Shown piece after piece: positions 15,132-22,968 of a stretch of DNA of 32,052 nt. The notes under the pieces were generated by a model. The model ran no database searches, was not told the origin of the DNA, and worked only from the letters and a program-made list of their open reading frames with translations. A program made the translations under genes and the position numbers. Origin of the DNA: Streptomyces sp. (GTDB lineage Bacteria; Actinomycetota; Actinomycetes; Streptomycetales; Streptomycetaceae). The stretch covers positions 1-32,052 of the forward strand of contig JABFVM010000408.1 in the NCBI GenBank assembly GCA_013362785.1, given 5' to 3'. Numbering within the stretch: the stretch's first letter is position 1; every line of letters begins with the position of its first letter.

Positions 15132-17723
15132 CTATCTGGTGCCGGTGGCCTGCGCCACGTTGAACAACGCCCTTCCGACCTGGGCGAACTCTCCCTTGGG
15201 GTGATCCCGGAAGAGGGGCTCGGTGCCGAACAGAACCGCCCGCGGGCCGCTGATCACCGAGGCCCGGCCGGCCGCGTCCGCCGGTCCGCCGGAGCCGTCC
15301 CGCACCGGGCGCCAGTGCCCGGAGACCAGGGGGTTCCCGGTCGCGTACGACTGCTCCACCCGGACCTTCGGGCCGAGGTCGGTGAACCACACGGGCGCGT
15401 ACACGAAGCCGTGGTCCGGGGCGCCGGACATCAGCGCGCCGGCCGAGTTCCGCACGCGCACCACACCGTTGGCGTCCCCGTTGCCCTCGACCGGCTTCGC
15501 CGACAGCAGACCGGTCGCCGAGCCCAGCGCGGCGCCCGTGACGCCACGGCCGACCAGGCCGTGACCGGCGAGGAAGGCGTCGAGGGCGGCGCGGGCCTCG
15601 CGGGTCAGGTCGGCGTGGTCGAGGTCGGTCGACGCGAACAGGACGTCCACCGACGACCAGTCGAAACCGGCGTTCAGCACGTCCGTCGAGACCGGAGTGA
15701 CCTCGAAGTTCATCTCCCGCAGCGCGAACAGCTCGCCCGCCGTGACGGCGGCGGCGACGCGGGTGCGGTGGAGCGGGGTGGTGCCTTTGAGCTTCGTGGC
15801 GCGGAAGGCGACGTCGTACGCGCGTGCCGCTTCCGCCGCCTGCTTGCGCGCCGAGCCCGGCACGATCGCGCTGCCGTCCGCGGCGCCCCGCGCCTTGACG
15901 CCCTTGCGCAGCAGGGAGTTGAGGGCGGCCACCTCGGCGGGGTCGTCGAGGCGCAGCCGCAGGTCGCCGCGCGGGGCGACGTAGGAGACGGGCGCCGCCG
16001 CGCGCACGGGGAGCAGGACGCCGTACGGCAGCCCCGGCAGGGTGCCCACGGACGCGCCCCACAGGCGGCCGAGGCTCCAGCCCGAGATGTCGTACATCAC
16101 CGAGACCTTGTCGCTGATGTCCCGCCCGTCCGCGAGGAGCGCGTTCGCGAGGCCGCGCTTGGGCTGGTGCATGTCGACGACGTACGAGCCCCGGGGGTAC
16201 GTCGTTCCGGCGAGGCGGAAGGGGTGTGCGGCGCGGGTGACCCGAACGCCGTTGGCCAGGAGGTGGTCCACGAGGCGGGCCGTGGCCGTGTCTGTGGCCG
16301 GGAGGACGTAGGCGCGGGGGAAGGTGGTCGTGTACACGTCCTCGGGGCCGATGCCGGGCACGCCCGGTACGGTCCGCGGCGACACCGGCACCTGCGCGGC
16401 GCCGGCGGCTCCGCGCCGGAACACCTCGATCTGGTCGGCGAGCAGTGCGGCGCGCCTGGACCGCACGAAGTCCAGGGTGGCGCGCAGGGCGGCCCCGGCG
16501 ACGTCGACGTTGATCGCGGAGCGGCGGCGCAGTTCGGTGACCGGCAGGGTGTCGTACTCCTCGTTGTTCACCGCCAGCGGGATCTCCACCGTGTGCGCGG
16601 CGACCGTGCCGTGGAAGGCCGCGTACTGCGGGGTGAAGATCGGCGGCCAGTCGTCCCAGCCCTCCTCCTGGTCGCGGAACGGGATCTGGGCCGGTTCGAC
16701 ACCGTCCTTCGCGGGCGTGTAGCCGAGGCCGTTGACGGCGGACTCCATGCCGAGCGCGTTGGCGTAGGTGTTCTTCAGGAACAGGTCGTACTCGTAGTTC
16801 TCGCCGTGCGGGGGAGTGGTGGGCTCGATGAGGGTGCCGTTGACGTAGCCGTGCAGGTCGAGCATGACGGCCGGCTGCTTGTCGACCATGATCTGCCGCA
16901 TCGCCCGCACCTCGGGCTGCGAGGCGGTGACGAAGTCCCGGTTCATGTCGAAGCCGTTGGCGTTCGCCCGGGTCCCGGCGATACGGCCGTCCGGGTTCGC
17001 GGTGATGTTGAAGTACAGGCGGCTGTGGGCGAGCAGGTCGCGCGTGCGGCCGTCGTTCGCGGTGGCCAGCCTCTCGATGAGCTTGAGGGAGGCGTCGGTG
17101 CCCTCCCACTCGTTGCCGTGGATGTTGTTGTTGAGGAAGACGGGGGTCTTGTACGTCTTCCTGAGCCCGGGGGACTTGGCGGCGAGCGCGGGCGCGTTCT
17201 CGACGAGCTCGCGCATCCGCGCCTGGGTCCGGGTCTGCCGGGCCGTCTCCGGGGCGGTCACGGTGACCAGATACAGCCGGTGGCCGCCCGCCGAGCGGCC
17301 CGTGACCTCTACGCTCACACGGTCGCCGAGGGCCTGGAGGGCGTTCAGCTTCGGCGCGATGGCGTGGTACGGCGTGAGGCCCAGCTTGATGGACTTGTCG
17401 GCCGGGTTCTCGGGGTCCTGGGTGAGGACCTGGCGGCGGGGGTAGCCGCGGCTGTCGTCGGCGACCGGGCCGGTGGCGTCCCCGGCGCCGGCCAGGGCCC
17501 GTTGGGCGGCGCTCGCGGGTGTCAGCGCAGCATGCCGGTCGAGCGCGGCCTCGCGGTGGACCGGCGGTCCGGGCTCGGCGACGGCCGGCTGCGGGGCGAG
17601 GAGCAGCGAGCCCGCCGTGCTGAGGGCGAGGGCGGTGAACAGGACGGGCCTGGCACGAACGGGTCTGGCACGAACAGGTCTGGCAGGAACAGGTCTCGCA
17701 GGAACGGTTCTCGTGGTGCGCAC
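15132..17723 (-). CDS. Secreted M14 zinc carboxypeptidase with a long C-terminal extension
   Basis: An 863-residue exoprotein. The N-terminus is a signal peptide with an unusual basic, Pro/Arg-rich repeat (ARPV units, residues 9-27), a hydrophobic core at 28-43 and a likely cut after AVA49. The M14 catalytic domain covers about 105-430. Zinc ligands are HGNE (His202, Glu205) and probably His291 in DLHGY. The substrate-binding NPDGR (243-247) and MNRDF (260-264) and the catalytic-type Glu380 in HTVEIP are all present. Some 430 further residues follow; they do not resemble the catalytic part and may be a binding or flavodoxin/amidotransferase-like domain. It probably removes C-terminal residues from peptides outside the cell. 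GTG at 17723 is chosen for the GGAGGAGG just upstream. Confidence 0.88.
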   Translation of the reverse strand: MRTTRTVPARPVPARPVRARPVRARPVLFTALALSTAGSLLLAPQPAVAEPGPPVHREAALDRHAALTPASAAQRALAGAGDATGPVADDSRGYPRRQVLTQDPENPADKSIKLGLTPYHAIAPKLNALQALGDRVSVEVTGRSAGGHRLYLVTVTAPETARQTRTQARMRELVENAPALAAKSPGLRKTYKTPVFLNNNIHGNEWEGTDASLKLIERLATANDGRTRDLLAHSRLYFNITANPDGRIAGTRANANGFDMNRDFVTASQPEVRAMRQIMVDKQPAVMLDLHGYVNGTLIEPTTPPHGENYEYDLFLKNTYANALGMESAVNGLGYTPAKDGVEPAQIPFRDQEEGWDDWPPIFTPQYAAFHGTVAAHTVEIPLAVNNEEYDTLPVTELRRRSAINVDVAGAALRATLDFVRSRRAALLADQIEVFRRGAAGAAQVPVSPRTVPGVPGIGPEDVYTTTFPRAYVLPATDTATARLVDHLLANGVRVTRAAHPFRLAGTTYPRGSYVVDMHQPKRGLANALLADGRDISDKVSVMYDISGWSLGRLWGASVGTLPGLPYGVLLPVRAAAPVSYVAPRGDLRLRLDDPAEVAALNSLLRKGVKARGAADGSAIVPGSARKQAAEAARAYDVAFRATKLKGTTPLHRTRVAAAVTAGELFALREMNFEVTPVSTDVLNAGFDWSSVDVLFASTDLDHADLTREARAALDAFLAGHGLVGRGVTGAALGSATGLLSAKPVEGNGDANGVVRVRNSAGALMSGAPDHGFVYAPVWFTDLGPKVRVEQSYATGNPLVSGHWRPVRDGSGGPADAAGRASVISGPRAVLFGTEPLFRDHPKGEFAQVGRALFNVAQATGTR
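17644..17703 (-). repeat. 15-bp tandem repeat in a signal-peptide coding region, four copies
   Basis: Four 15-base units (17644-17658, 17659-17673, 17674-17688, 17689-17703) of the form ACRGGYCTSGCASGA encode the ARPV(P/R) pentapeptide repeats of the carboxypeptidase signal peptide. Unit length keeps the frame. Confidence 0.9.
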
Positions 17724-17907
17724 GTGTACCTCCTCCGGAACGTCCAAAGATCGGTACGGCGAGGTGTACCTGTTCGACTCAACGGCAACAAGAGGGAGTT
17801 GTCGTCACGGTTGCCCCGGACGGCCCCTGCCCAGGCGCCCGGAGGGGGCATGCTGTGAGCGGCACCGGCGGTGGAAGGACGAACGGCTCAACGGTGAGGA
17901 GAGCCCC

Positions 17908-18771
17908 ATGGGCACGATTCCTTCGCTCCCCAGCAGGGACGACGTACTCCGCATGGCACGCAGCACCACCGACATCACCGGCCAGCTCCTGGACACGGCC
18001 GGGAACATCACCCGTATCGCGATCAACACCTTCGACCCCAGGGACGGTTCGGGCGCCGAGGTGCTGCGCGTGCTGCGGCAGACCACCGCCGAACTGGCCG
18101 AGGCGAGCGAGTCGCCGCAGGCCCAGGAGGCGTTCTACCGCATCGTCGAGACCCTCACCCGCCTCGGCACCAGCGGTGCACCCCTCGCCGTGCACCCGGT
18201 GAGCGAGCCCGCGCAGGCCCTGCTGACGGCCCTGGGCGACAGCCTGATGCCGGTGCTGGACGCGGTGGAACCGGCCGTGGAGGAGTTCGCGGCGGCGCTC
18301 GGCGAGCTGGTCGAGGCGACCTCGCCGCTGCTGCCCGCCACGGCGGGCGTCGCCGCGGGCGTGCTGCTCGCCCTGACACCGCTGCTGCGGTCCGCGGCGG
18401 AGGTCCTGCGCGAGTCGTCGCCGGAGCTGCGCCGTATCGCCGACGCGCTGACGGCCGCGCTCGCCCCGCTGATGCCGCTCCAGGTGGCCCTGGCCGAGCG
18501 CGCGGCCGCCGCCGGCGCGAACGTCGTCCGCGTGACCCTGCCGCCGCTGGCAGACCTCACGGAGGCCGCGGCGGCCACCACGAAGGCGGCCCGTCCGGTG
18601 CTGATCGCGGGCGAGGAGTTCCTGGTGGCCGGGCTGGAGCGGATCCAGCCCGCGCTGCTCGCCGGGGCGTCGCACGCGGGGCGGCTGGCCCGGGCGGTGG
18701 CGGTACGCGTGTCGGCGGCGGTGAGCCCGGCGGCCGAGCAGGGGGTGGTGGTGGCGGTGACGTCCGCGTGA
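17908..18771 (+). CDS. Alanine/leucine-rich helical protein of unknown function
   Basis: A 287-residue protein made almost entirely of Ala, Leu, Glu, Thr and Val, predicted as a string of amphipathic helices. It has no Cys and no recognisable catalytic motif. Residues 141-160 are hydrophobic enough for one membrane-associated helix; the rest could lie on a membrane or form a bundle in a phasin- or apolipoprotein-like manner, which is only a guess. The ATG at 17908 is chosen for GAGGAG seven to twelve bases upstream; the open frame reaches further back into the antisense of the carboxypeptidase. It is divergent from that gene across 184 bases and precedes the EI24 gene by 45 bases. Confidence 0.75.
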   Translation: MGTIPSLPSRDDVLRMARSTTDITGQLLDTAGNITRIAINTFDPRDGSGAEVLRVLRQTTAELAEASESPQAQEAFYRIVETLTRLGTSGAPLAVHPVSEPAQALLTALGDSLMPVLDAVEPAVEEFAAALGELVEATSPLLPATAGVAAGVLLALTPLLRSAAEVLRESSPELRRIADALTAALAPLMPLQVALAERAAAAGANVVRVTLPPLADLTEAAAATTKAARPVLIAGEEFLVAGLERIQPALLAGASHAGRLARAVAVRVSAAVSPAAEQGVVVAVTSA

Positions 18772-18803
18772 GGAACCGTGACTCCCGTGTGACACGGCCG
18801 GAC

Positions 18804-18809
18804 TAGAGT
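18804..18809 (+). promoter_or_regulatory. Candidate -10 box of a leaderless transcript
   Basis: TAGAGT stands seven bases before the ATG of the EI24 gene, which has no ribosome-binding site. That spacing would put the transcription start at or next to the start codon. The -35 region (GTGAC at 18778-18782) is weak. Confidence 0.4.
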
Positions 18810-18816
18810 TCCCTTC

Positions 18817-19617
18817 ATGCGCGATCTTGGTGCCGGTTTCAGGTATCTGCTCAAAGGCCAGCGATGGGTGGCCCGGCACGGCAAGCAGTACGGCTTCGGA
18901 CTGATCCCGGGCCTGATCACCCTCGTCCTCTACGCGGCCGCGCTGGTCGCGCTCGCGCTGTGGGGCCAGGACTTCGTGTCCTGGTCGACGCCGTTCGCCG
19001 ACGACTGGTCGAGCCCCTGGCAGGGACTGTTCCGCGGCTTCCTCACCGCCGTCCTGTTCGCGCTGGGCCTGCTGCTGTCCGTGGTCACCTTCACCGCGGT
19101 CACCCTGCTGATCGGCCAGCCCTTCTACGAGAACCTCTCCGAGAAGGTCGACCGGGACGTCTCGCCCGACGGCACCGCCCCCGAGTCCGGCCTGCCGCTC
19201 TGGCGCGATCTGTGGATCTCCGGCCGGGACAGTCTGCGGGTCGTGCTGCGTGCCGCCCTCTGGGGTGTGCTGCTCTTCGCCCTCGGGTTCATCCCGGTGG
19301 TGGGCCAGACGGTCGTACCGGTGCTCGGTGTCGTCGTCACCGGCTTCTTCCTCGCCGAGGAGCTCACGGCCGTCGCCCTGCAGCGCCGCCGCGTCGAACT
19401 CCGCGACCGCCTCACCCTCCTGCGCTCCCGCAAGGCCCTGGTCTGGGGCTTCGGCACGCCGCTCGCCGCGGCCTTCCTGGTGCCGTTCGTCGCGGTGTTC
19501 CTGATGCCGGGTGCGGTCGCCGGGGCCACGCTCATGGCGCGGGACCTGCTGGGCGAGGAGACCGAGGAGGAGGACGCGGCGGCGACCGCACCCGGCGGAG
19601 AGACCGTCAGCTGGTGA
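18817..19617 (+). CDS. EI24 domain (CysZ-like) membrane protein
   Basis: A 266-residue membrane protein with helices at about 28-50, 68-105, 145-190 and 210-240, fitting the EI24/CysZ family. It has the expected N-terminal GFRYLLKGQRW amphipathic start, the GQPFYENLSEKVD segment after the second hydrophobic block and an FIPVVGQ turn. CysZ members import sulfate in proteobacteria; that function is not shown for actinobacterial members, and no sulfur genes lie nearby. The C-terminus is a short acidic tail (EETEEEDAAA). No Shine-Dalgarno is visible and TAGAGT lies seven bases upstream, so a leaderless mRNA is likely. The 3' end overlaps the opposing C15-like gene by 11 bases. Confidence 0.87.
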   Translation: MRDLGAGFRYLLKGQRWVARHGKQYGFGLIPGLITLVLYAAALVALALWGQDFVSWSTPFADDWSSPWQGLFRGFLTAVLFALGLLLSVVTFTAVTLLIGQPFYENLSEKVDRDVSPDGTAPESGLPLWRDLWISGRDSLRVVLRAALWGVLLFALGFIPVVGQTVVPVLGVVVTGFFLAEELTAVALQRRRVELRDRLTLLRSRKALVWGFGTPLAAAFLVPFVAVFLMPGAVAGATLMARDLLGEETEEEDAAATAPGGETVSW

Positions 19618-20872
19618 CCTGGCTGTCCGCCGCCACCTTCAGGATCGCCCGGACCTGGGCGATGATGTCCAGCCGGTTCCGCACGAACTCGGGGTCGGTC
19701 ACCGATCCCGTCGCCGGATCCGTGTTGCCCGCGCCGAACTGCAGCACCGGGGTGTGCACATGCCCGCCCGGCAGTGTGTCGTGCAGGCCCAGCCGGTCAC
19801 GGAGCAGCGTGGCCCGGTAGGCGATCTCGTTGGACAGGTAGTTCCCGCCGCCCCCGGCCCGCGCGGTGGACCCCGCCGTCGGCCCGTCCGGCCGCTCGAC
19901 GGGCTGTGTGCCGCCCGCCGGGATCTCGGTCACGCTCGTGTTGTCGTACACGGGGAACCGGCCGGTGCTCGCGGCGACGATCTTCGCGTACGGCAGGGTC
20001 GTCGTCGTCCACTGCGGCTGCGAGGCCGGATCGGCGACGGGGACCGTCTCGGTCCGGCTGATGTTGTCGTTGTCCGGGAACCCGCCCCGCCAGGCCCCGT
20101 TGGTCCGCTCGACGTCGAACCGCCCGACCCGCCCCTGGCTCACGGTCGTGAACAGATCGACCTTCGGCAGATACGGCCGAAGCGTCCGCTCCACCACTCC
20201 GTCCGCGAAGTCCTGCCAGCGCACCGGGAACACGACGGTCTCCACCCGCGCCGGCCCCTCCGCCGTCTCGACCACCGTCCCGTCGAGCGCGAGCGCGGTC
20301 GCGCCGGACGGGTTGGAGATACGGATGTCCCGGTCGAGCGTGAACGGGTCGAAGCCGGTGACCAGAATCCGCTTGATCCCATGACCGCTGCCGTGCGGAT
20401 AGCGAATATCGGTGTGCCCACGCGAGACCCGCTCCAACTCGCCCAGCAGTGCGGCCCGCTGCCCATCACTCAGCCCGAACTCCGGCTCCCACCCCCGCAC
20501 ATCCCGCGTCATCGACAACCGGGCCCAGTACAGCGGACGGTCATCATCCCGACTCAGATCACCCCCGGCCGGCCCCCGCCCCTGCGCCCGCTCGACGGCC
20601 CTCCGCCACAGCGCCGACCCTTCACGTACGACGACCCGGCGGGCCTGCGCATAGGAGTGCGCGGCACCGAGATCGCGGGCGAACTCCGCGGCCGGCGCGT
20701 CGAATCCGGAGCGGCGCAGTATCTCCTGAGGGACCGCCTTGTCGAGCCGCTGCTCCTCGACGGTGGGAGCGCCCGCCGTCCCGGCGGCGACAGCGGTCCC
20801 CGCCGTCGGGGCCGAGAGACCGGCCAGCAGGGCCAGGCCGAGGACGCCGATCCGAACACGTATGGAATTCAA
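19607..20872 (-). CDS. Secreted pyroglutamyl-peptidase-like protein (C15-like) with Ser for Cys
   Basis: A 421-residue protein with a classic signal peptide (MNSIRVRIG, hydrophobic core 8-20, cut near AVAA30) when read from the TTG at 20872; an in-frame ATG at 20917 would add 15 residues. Residues 40-160 are an extra N-terminal helical region. From 167 the C15 pyroglutamyl-peptidase fold is recognisable: RILVTGFDPF (168-177), SQGRVGRFDVERTN with the catalytic-type Glu255, FPDNDN (265-270), GNYLSNEIAYR (343-353) and HVHTP with His373. In pyroglutamyl peptidase I the residue before the conserved Asn of the third motif is the nucleophilic Cys; here the codon is TCC, Ser347. Peptidase activity is therefore doubtful or altered. 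The classic enzyme is cytosolic and about half this length. Confidence 0.85.
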   Translation of the reverse strand: MNSIRVRIGVLGLALLAGLSAPTAGTAVAAGTAGAPTVEEQRLDKAVPQEILRRSGFDAPAAEFARDLGAAHSYAQARRVVVREGSALWRRAVERAQGRGPAGGDLSRDDDRPLYWARLSMTRDVRGWEPEFGLSDGQRAALLGELERVSRGHTDIRYPHGSGHGIKRILVTGFDPFTLDRDIRISNPSGATALALDGTVVETAEGPARVETVVFPVRWQDFADGVVERTLRPYLPKVDLFTTVSQGRVGRFDVERTNGAWRGGFPDNDNISRTETVPVADPASQPQWTTTTLPYAKIVAASTGRFPVYDNTSVTEIPAGGTQPVERPDGPTAGSTARAGGGGNYLSNEIAYRATLLRDRLGLHDTLPGGHVHTPVLQFGAGNTDPATGSVTDPEFVRNRLDIIAQVRAILKVAADSQVTS

Positions 20873-20959
20873 GGGAGTTACGGTCCTTCCGTCACGGTGG
20901 GGGGTGAGGCAGAGCATCCGTCGTGCGGGACGCCGGAAGTATCGCGTGACGGGAGAGGT

Positions 20960-21928
20960 CTACGCCATGGTGCGGGAAATCTTCGCCGCCGCCTCCCGCA
21001 GCGCCCCCACGAAGGCCTCCACGGCCGGAGTCAGGGACCGCCCCCGCACGATCGCCGCGTAGACCGCCCGCGCGGGGGCGCCCTCGTCCAGCACCGGCAG
21101 CAGCGCGACGTCCGGCCGTACGGACGCGGCGGCCAGCGCCGGGACCAGGGCCACGCCGAGACCTGCGGCGACGTAGCCCTGCTTGGCGGTCCACTCGCCG
21201 ACGACATGCGCCACCCGGGGGCTGAAACCCTGCCGCAGGGCCGCGTCCAGGAGGGTGCCCTCGGGGCGGGAGCTGCCTGAGATCCAGTCGGCGTCGGAGA
21301 GCCGGCCGAGTCGGACGGGGCCGCTCCCGGCCAGCGGATGGCCGGAGGGGACGGCGACGTACAGGCACTCGTCGAGCAGGTGGTGGAGGTCGAACGCATC
21401 CAGGGGCGCCCGGCCCGTTGTCGAGACCACCGCCAGATCGAGGTGGCCCGCGTCGAGCCGGTCCAGGAGGCCTGGTGTGAACCCCTCTTCGCGGCTGACC
21501 AGGATCCCTGGGTGCCGGGCGCGGAAGGCGCCGACGGCGAGCGGCACCAGCGCCGCGTCGGCCGTGGCGAAGGCCCCGAACCGCAGCCGCGTTCCGGCCA
21601 CCTCACGCAGTGCGCCCAACTCACGCAAAGCCCCGTGCAGGGACTCGGTGACGGCCTCGGCATACGGCACGAGAACCCGCCCGGCCTCGGTGAGCCGCAC
21701 GCCACGCGGAAGCCGATCGAAGAGCGGGGCCCCGCCCATCGCCCGCTCCAGCGAAGAGATCTGACGGGACACCGCCGATTGGGTCCAGCCGAGGGTCCGG
21801 GCGGCGACCGTGAACGAGCCGTGCCGGGCGACCTCCAGGAACGCCCTCAACCACACGGTGGACACCTCGGGAGACTCATGCTGATTCGGCATGGGGCCCA
21901 TGCTGGACATTCGCTTGTCGCATCTCAA
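20960..21928 (-). CDS. LysR family transcriptional regulator
   Basis: A 322-residue LysR-type protein: winged helix at about 26-85 (helix-turn-helix FTVAARTLGWTQSAVSRQIS) and a two-lobed effector domain at about 112-315. The 5' end has ATG codons at 21928, 21910, 21901 and 21892 and a GTG at 21865, none with a strong ribosome site, so the start is uncertain. It is divergent from the Rid-family gene at 21952 with very little space between; LysR proteins commonly control the divergent neighbour, so it probably regulates that gene. The C15-like gene follows on the same strand and could be co-transcribed. The inducer is unknown. Confidence 0.88.
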   Translation of the reverse strand: MRCDKRMSSMGPMPNQHESPEVSTVWLRAFLEVARHGSFTVAARTLGWTQSAVSRQISSLERAMGGAPLFDRLPRGVRLTEAGRVLVPYAEAVTESLHGALRELGALREVAGTRLRFGAFATADAALVPLAVGAFRARHPGILVSREEGFTPGLLDRLDAGHLDLAVVSTTGRAPLDAFDLHHLLDECLYVAVPSGHPLAGSGPVRLGRLSDADWISGSSRPEGTLLDAALRQGFSPRVAHVVGEWTAKQGYVAAGLGVALVPALAAASVRPDVALLPVLDEGAPARAVYAAIVRGRSLTPAVEAFVGALREAAAKISRTMA

Positions 21929-21944
21929 GTGGCGGACCTAGCGT
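21915..21944 (+). promoter_or_regulatory. Promoter for a leaderless Rid-family transcript
   Basis: TTGTCG (21915-21920), an 18-base spacer and TAGCGT (21939-21944), with the ATG seven bases later and no ribosome-binding site. This is a good match to a vegetative Streptomyces promoter with start of transcription at the start codon. It overlaps the 5' end of the divergent lysR gene. Confidence 0.55.
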
Positions 21945-21951
21945 CGAAGGC

Positions 21952-22362
21952 ATGCAGATCACCATCGACAACCCGTCCTCCGCGCCGCAGCCCCTCAGCC
22001 CGTACTACTCCCAGGTCGCCCGCGTCGAACACGCCGACGGCAGCGCCCTGCTGTACCTCTCCGGTCAGATAGCCGAGGGCGCCACGGTCGCCGAGCAGAC
22101 CCGCGGCATCTTCGAGACGATCGCCGCCCTGCTCAAGGCGCACGGCGCCACCCTCGCGGACGTCATCAACATCCGCACCTGCCTCACCGACATCGGCACC
22201 CTGGAGGAATACGGCACCGTACGGCGGCAGTTCCTCACCGGCGCCCCGCCTACGAGCATGACCTTCGAGGTGCCGAGGCTCTTCCGGTCGGGGGCCCGCG
22301 TGGAGGTCGAGGTCGTCGCCGCCGTCAGCCCTGATCCTTCGGGTTCTCGCCCAGCAGCCTGA
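21952..22362 (+). CDS. Rid family (YjgF/YER057c/UK114) protein lacking the catalytic Arg
   Basis: A 136-residue protein of the Rid family, recognised from LSPYYSQVARVE near 15-26, LLYLSGQIAEG (33-43) and the central VINIRTCLTDI (71-81). RidA proper deaminates reactive enamines and imines made by PLP enzymes, using an Arg in a PARS-type motif. The aligned segment here is GAPPTSMTFEV (97-107), with Thr101 in place of that Arg, so it belongs to one of the other Rid subgroups and is unlikely to have the same enamine-hydrolysing activity. It is divergent from a LysR gene that may control it. The last 38 bases overlap the 3' end of the opposing tetR gene. Confidence 0.88.
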   Translation: MQITIDNPSSAPQPLSPYYSQVARVEHADGSALLYLSGQIAEGATVAEQTRGIFETIAALLKAHGATLADVINIRTCLTDIGTLEEYGTVRRQFLTGAPPTSMTFEVPRLFRSGARVEVEVVAAVSPDPSGSRPAA

Positions 22363-22897
22363 GAAAGTCCCGGAACGCCCCCGGCATGTCCACCGACTCG
22401 GGGTCCAGGAGCCACTGGTACTGGAGTCCGTCCATGACGGCGACCAGCAGAGGGGCAGTGCGTTCCGGGGTGAGGCCGTTCGGGAGGCGGTCGCCGTACT
22501 CGGCGCGCAGTACCTCCGTCATGCTCGCGCGGACGCGTGTGTAGCGCTCGGTGAAGTAGTCGCGCGCGGGATGGCCCTCCGTCACGCTCTCGCCGAGCAG
22601 CGCCGAGAAGGTCTGGATGATGGCGGGGCGCATCGCGTTGTACTCGACCAGCGAGGCGAGCAGATCGACCCGCCACTGCGTGTCCGGCACCGCGTCCCAC
22701 TGGTCCCGCTCCTGGAGTACGGCGACGAGCAGCGCGCCCTTGGTCGGGAAGTAGTGCAGCAGCCCCTGCTGGGTGAGCCCGACCCGCTCCGCGACCGCGC
22801 CCAGGCTCGCCCCCCGGTATCCGCGCTCGGCGATCACCTCCAGCGCCGCCCGAACGATCTCCGCGCGCCGCTCCTCGCTCCTGACCCTCGCGTTCAT
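22325..22897 (-). CDS. TetR family transcriptional regulator
   Basis: A 190-residue TetR-type regulator. The helix-turn-helix is at about 29-51 (ASLGAVAERVGLTQQGLLHY); the rest is the all-helical ligand and dimer domain. It is divergent from the GH3 beta-glucosidase gene, with a TACCT-N6-AGGTA dyad in the 120-base gap, so it is likely to repress that gene and itself. The inducer is probably a sugar or an aglycone, an inference from context only. No strong Shine-Dalgarno precedes the ATG at 22897. Its 3' end overlaps the Rid-family gene by 38 bases. Confidence 0.9.
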   Translation of the reverse strand: MNARVRSEERRAEIVRAALEVIAERGYRGASLGAVAERVGLTQQGLLHYFPTKGALLVAVLQERDQWDAVPDTQWRVDLLASLVEYNAMRPAIIQTFSALLGESVTEGHPARDYFTERYTRVRASMTEVLRAEYGDRLPNGLTPERTAPLLVAVMDGLQYQWLLDPESVDMPGAFRDFLRLLGENPKDQG

Positions 22898-22952
22898 GGC
22901 GTCACCGTACGGTATGGCCGATCGGGGAAAGTAACAGGCTTATAACGAAACC

Positions 22953-22968
22953 TACCTCTCTACAGGTA
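22953..22968. promoter_or_regulatory. Candidate TetR operator upstream of the GH3 gene
   Basis: TACCT-CTCTAC-AGGTA, a 16-base dyad with perfect 5-bp arms (12 of 16 positions symmetric), lies between the divergent tetR and beta-glucosidase genes in an unusually AT-rich stretch (22928-22970) that also has TTATAA at 22940-22945. Confidence 0.5.

Noticed and set aside
15099..17858. A 919-codon plus-strand frame opposite the M14 carboxypeptidase
   Set aside because: It is the GC-biased complement of a gene with intact zinc motifs and signal peptide. The translation is low-complexity Arg/Gly/Val without domains.
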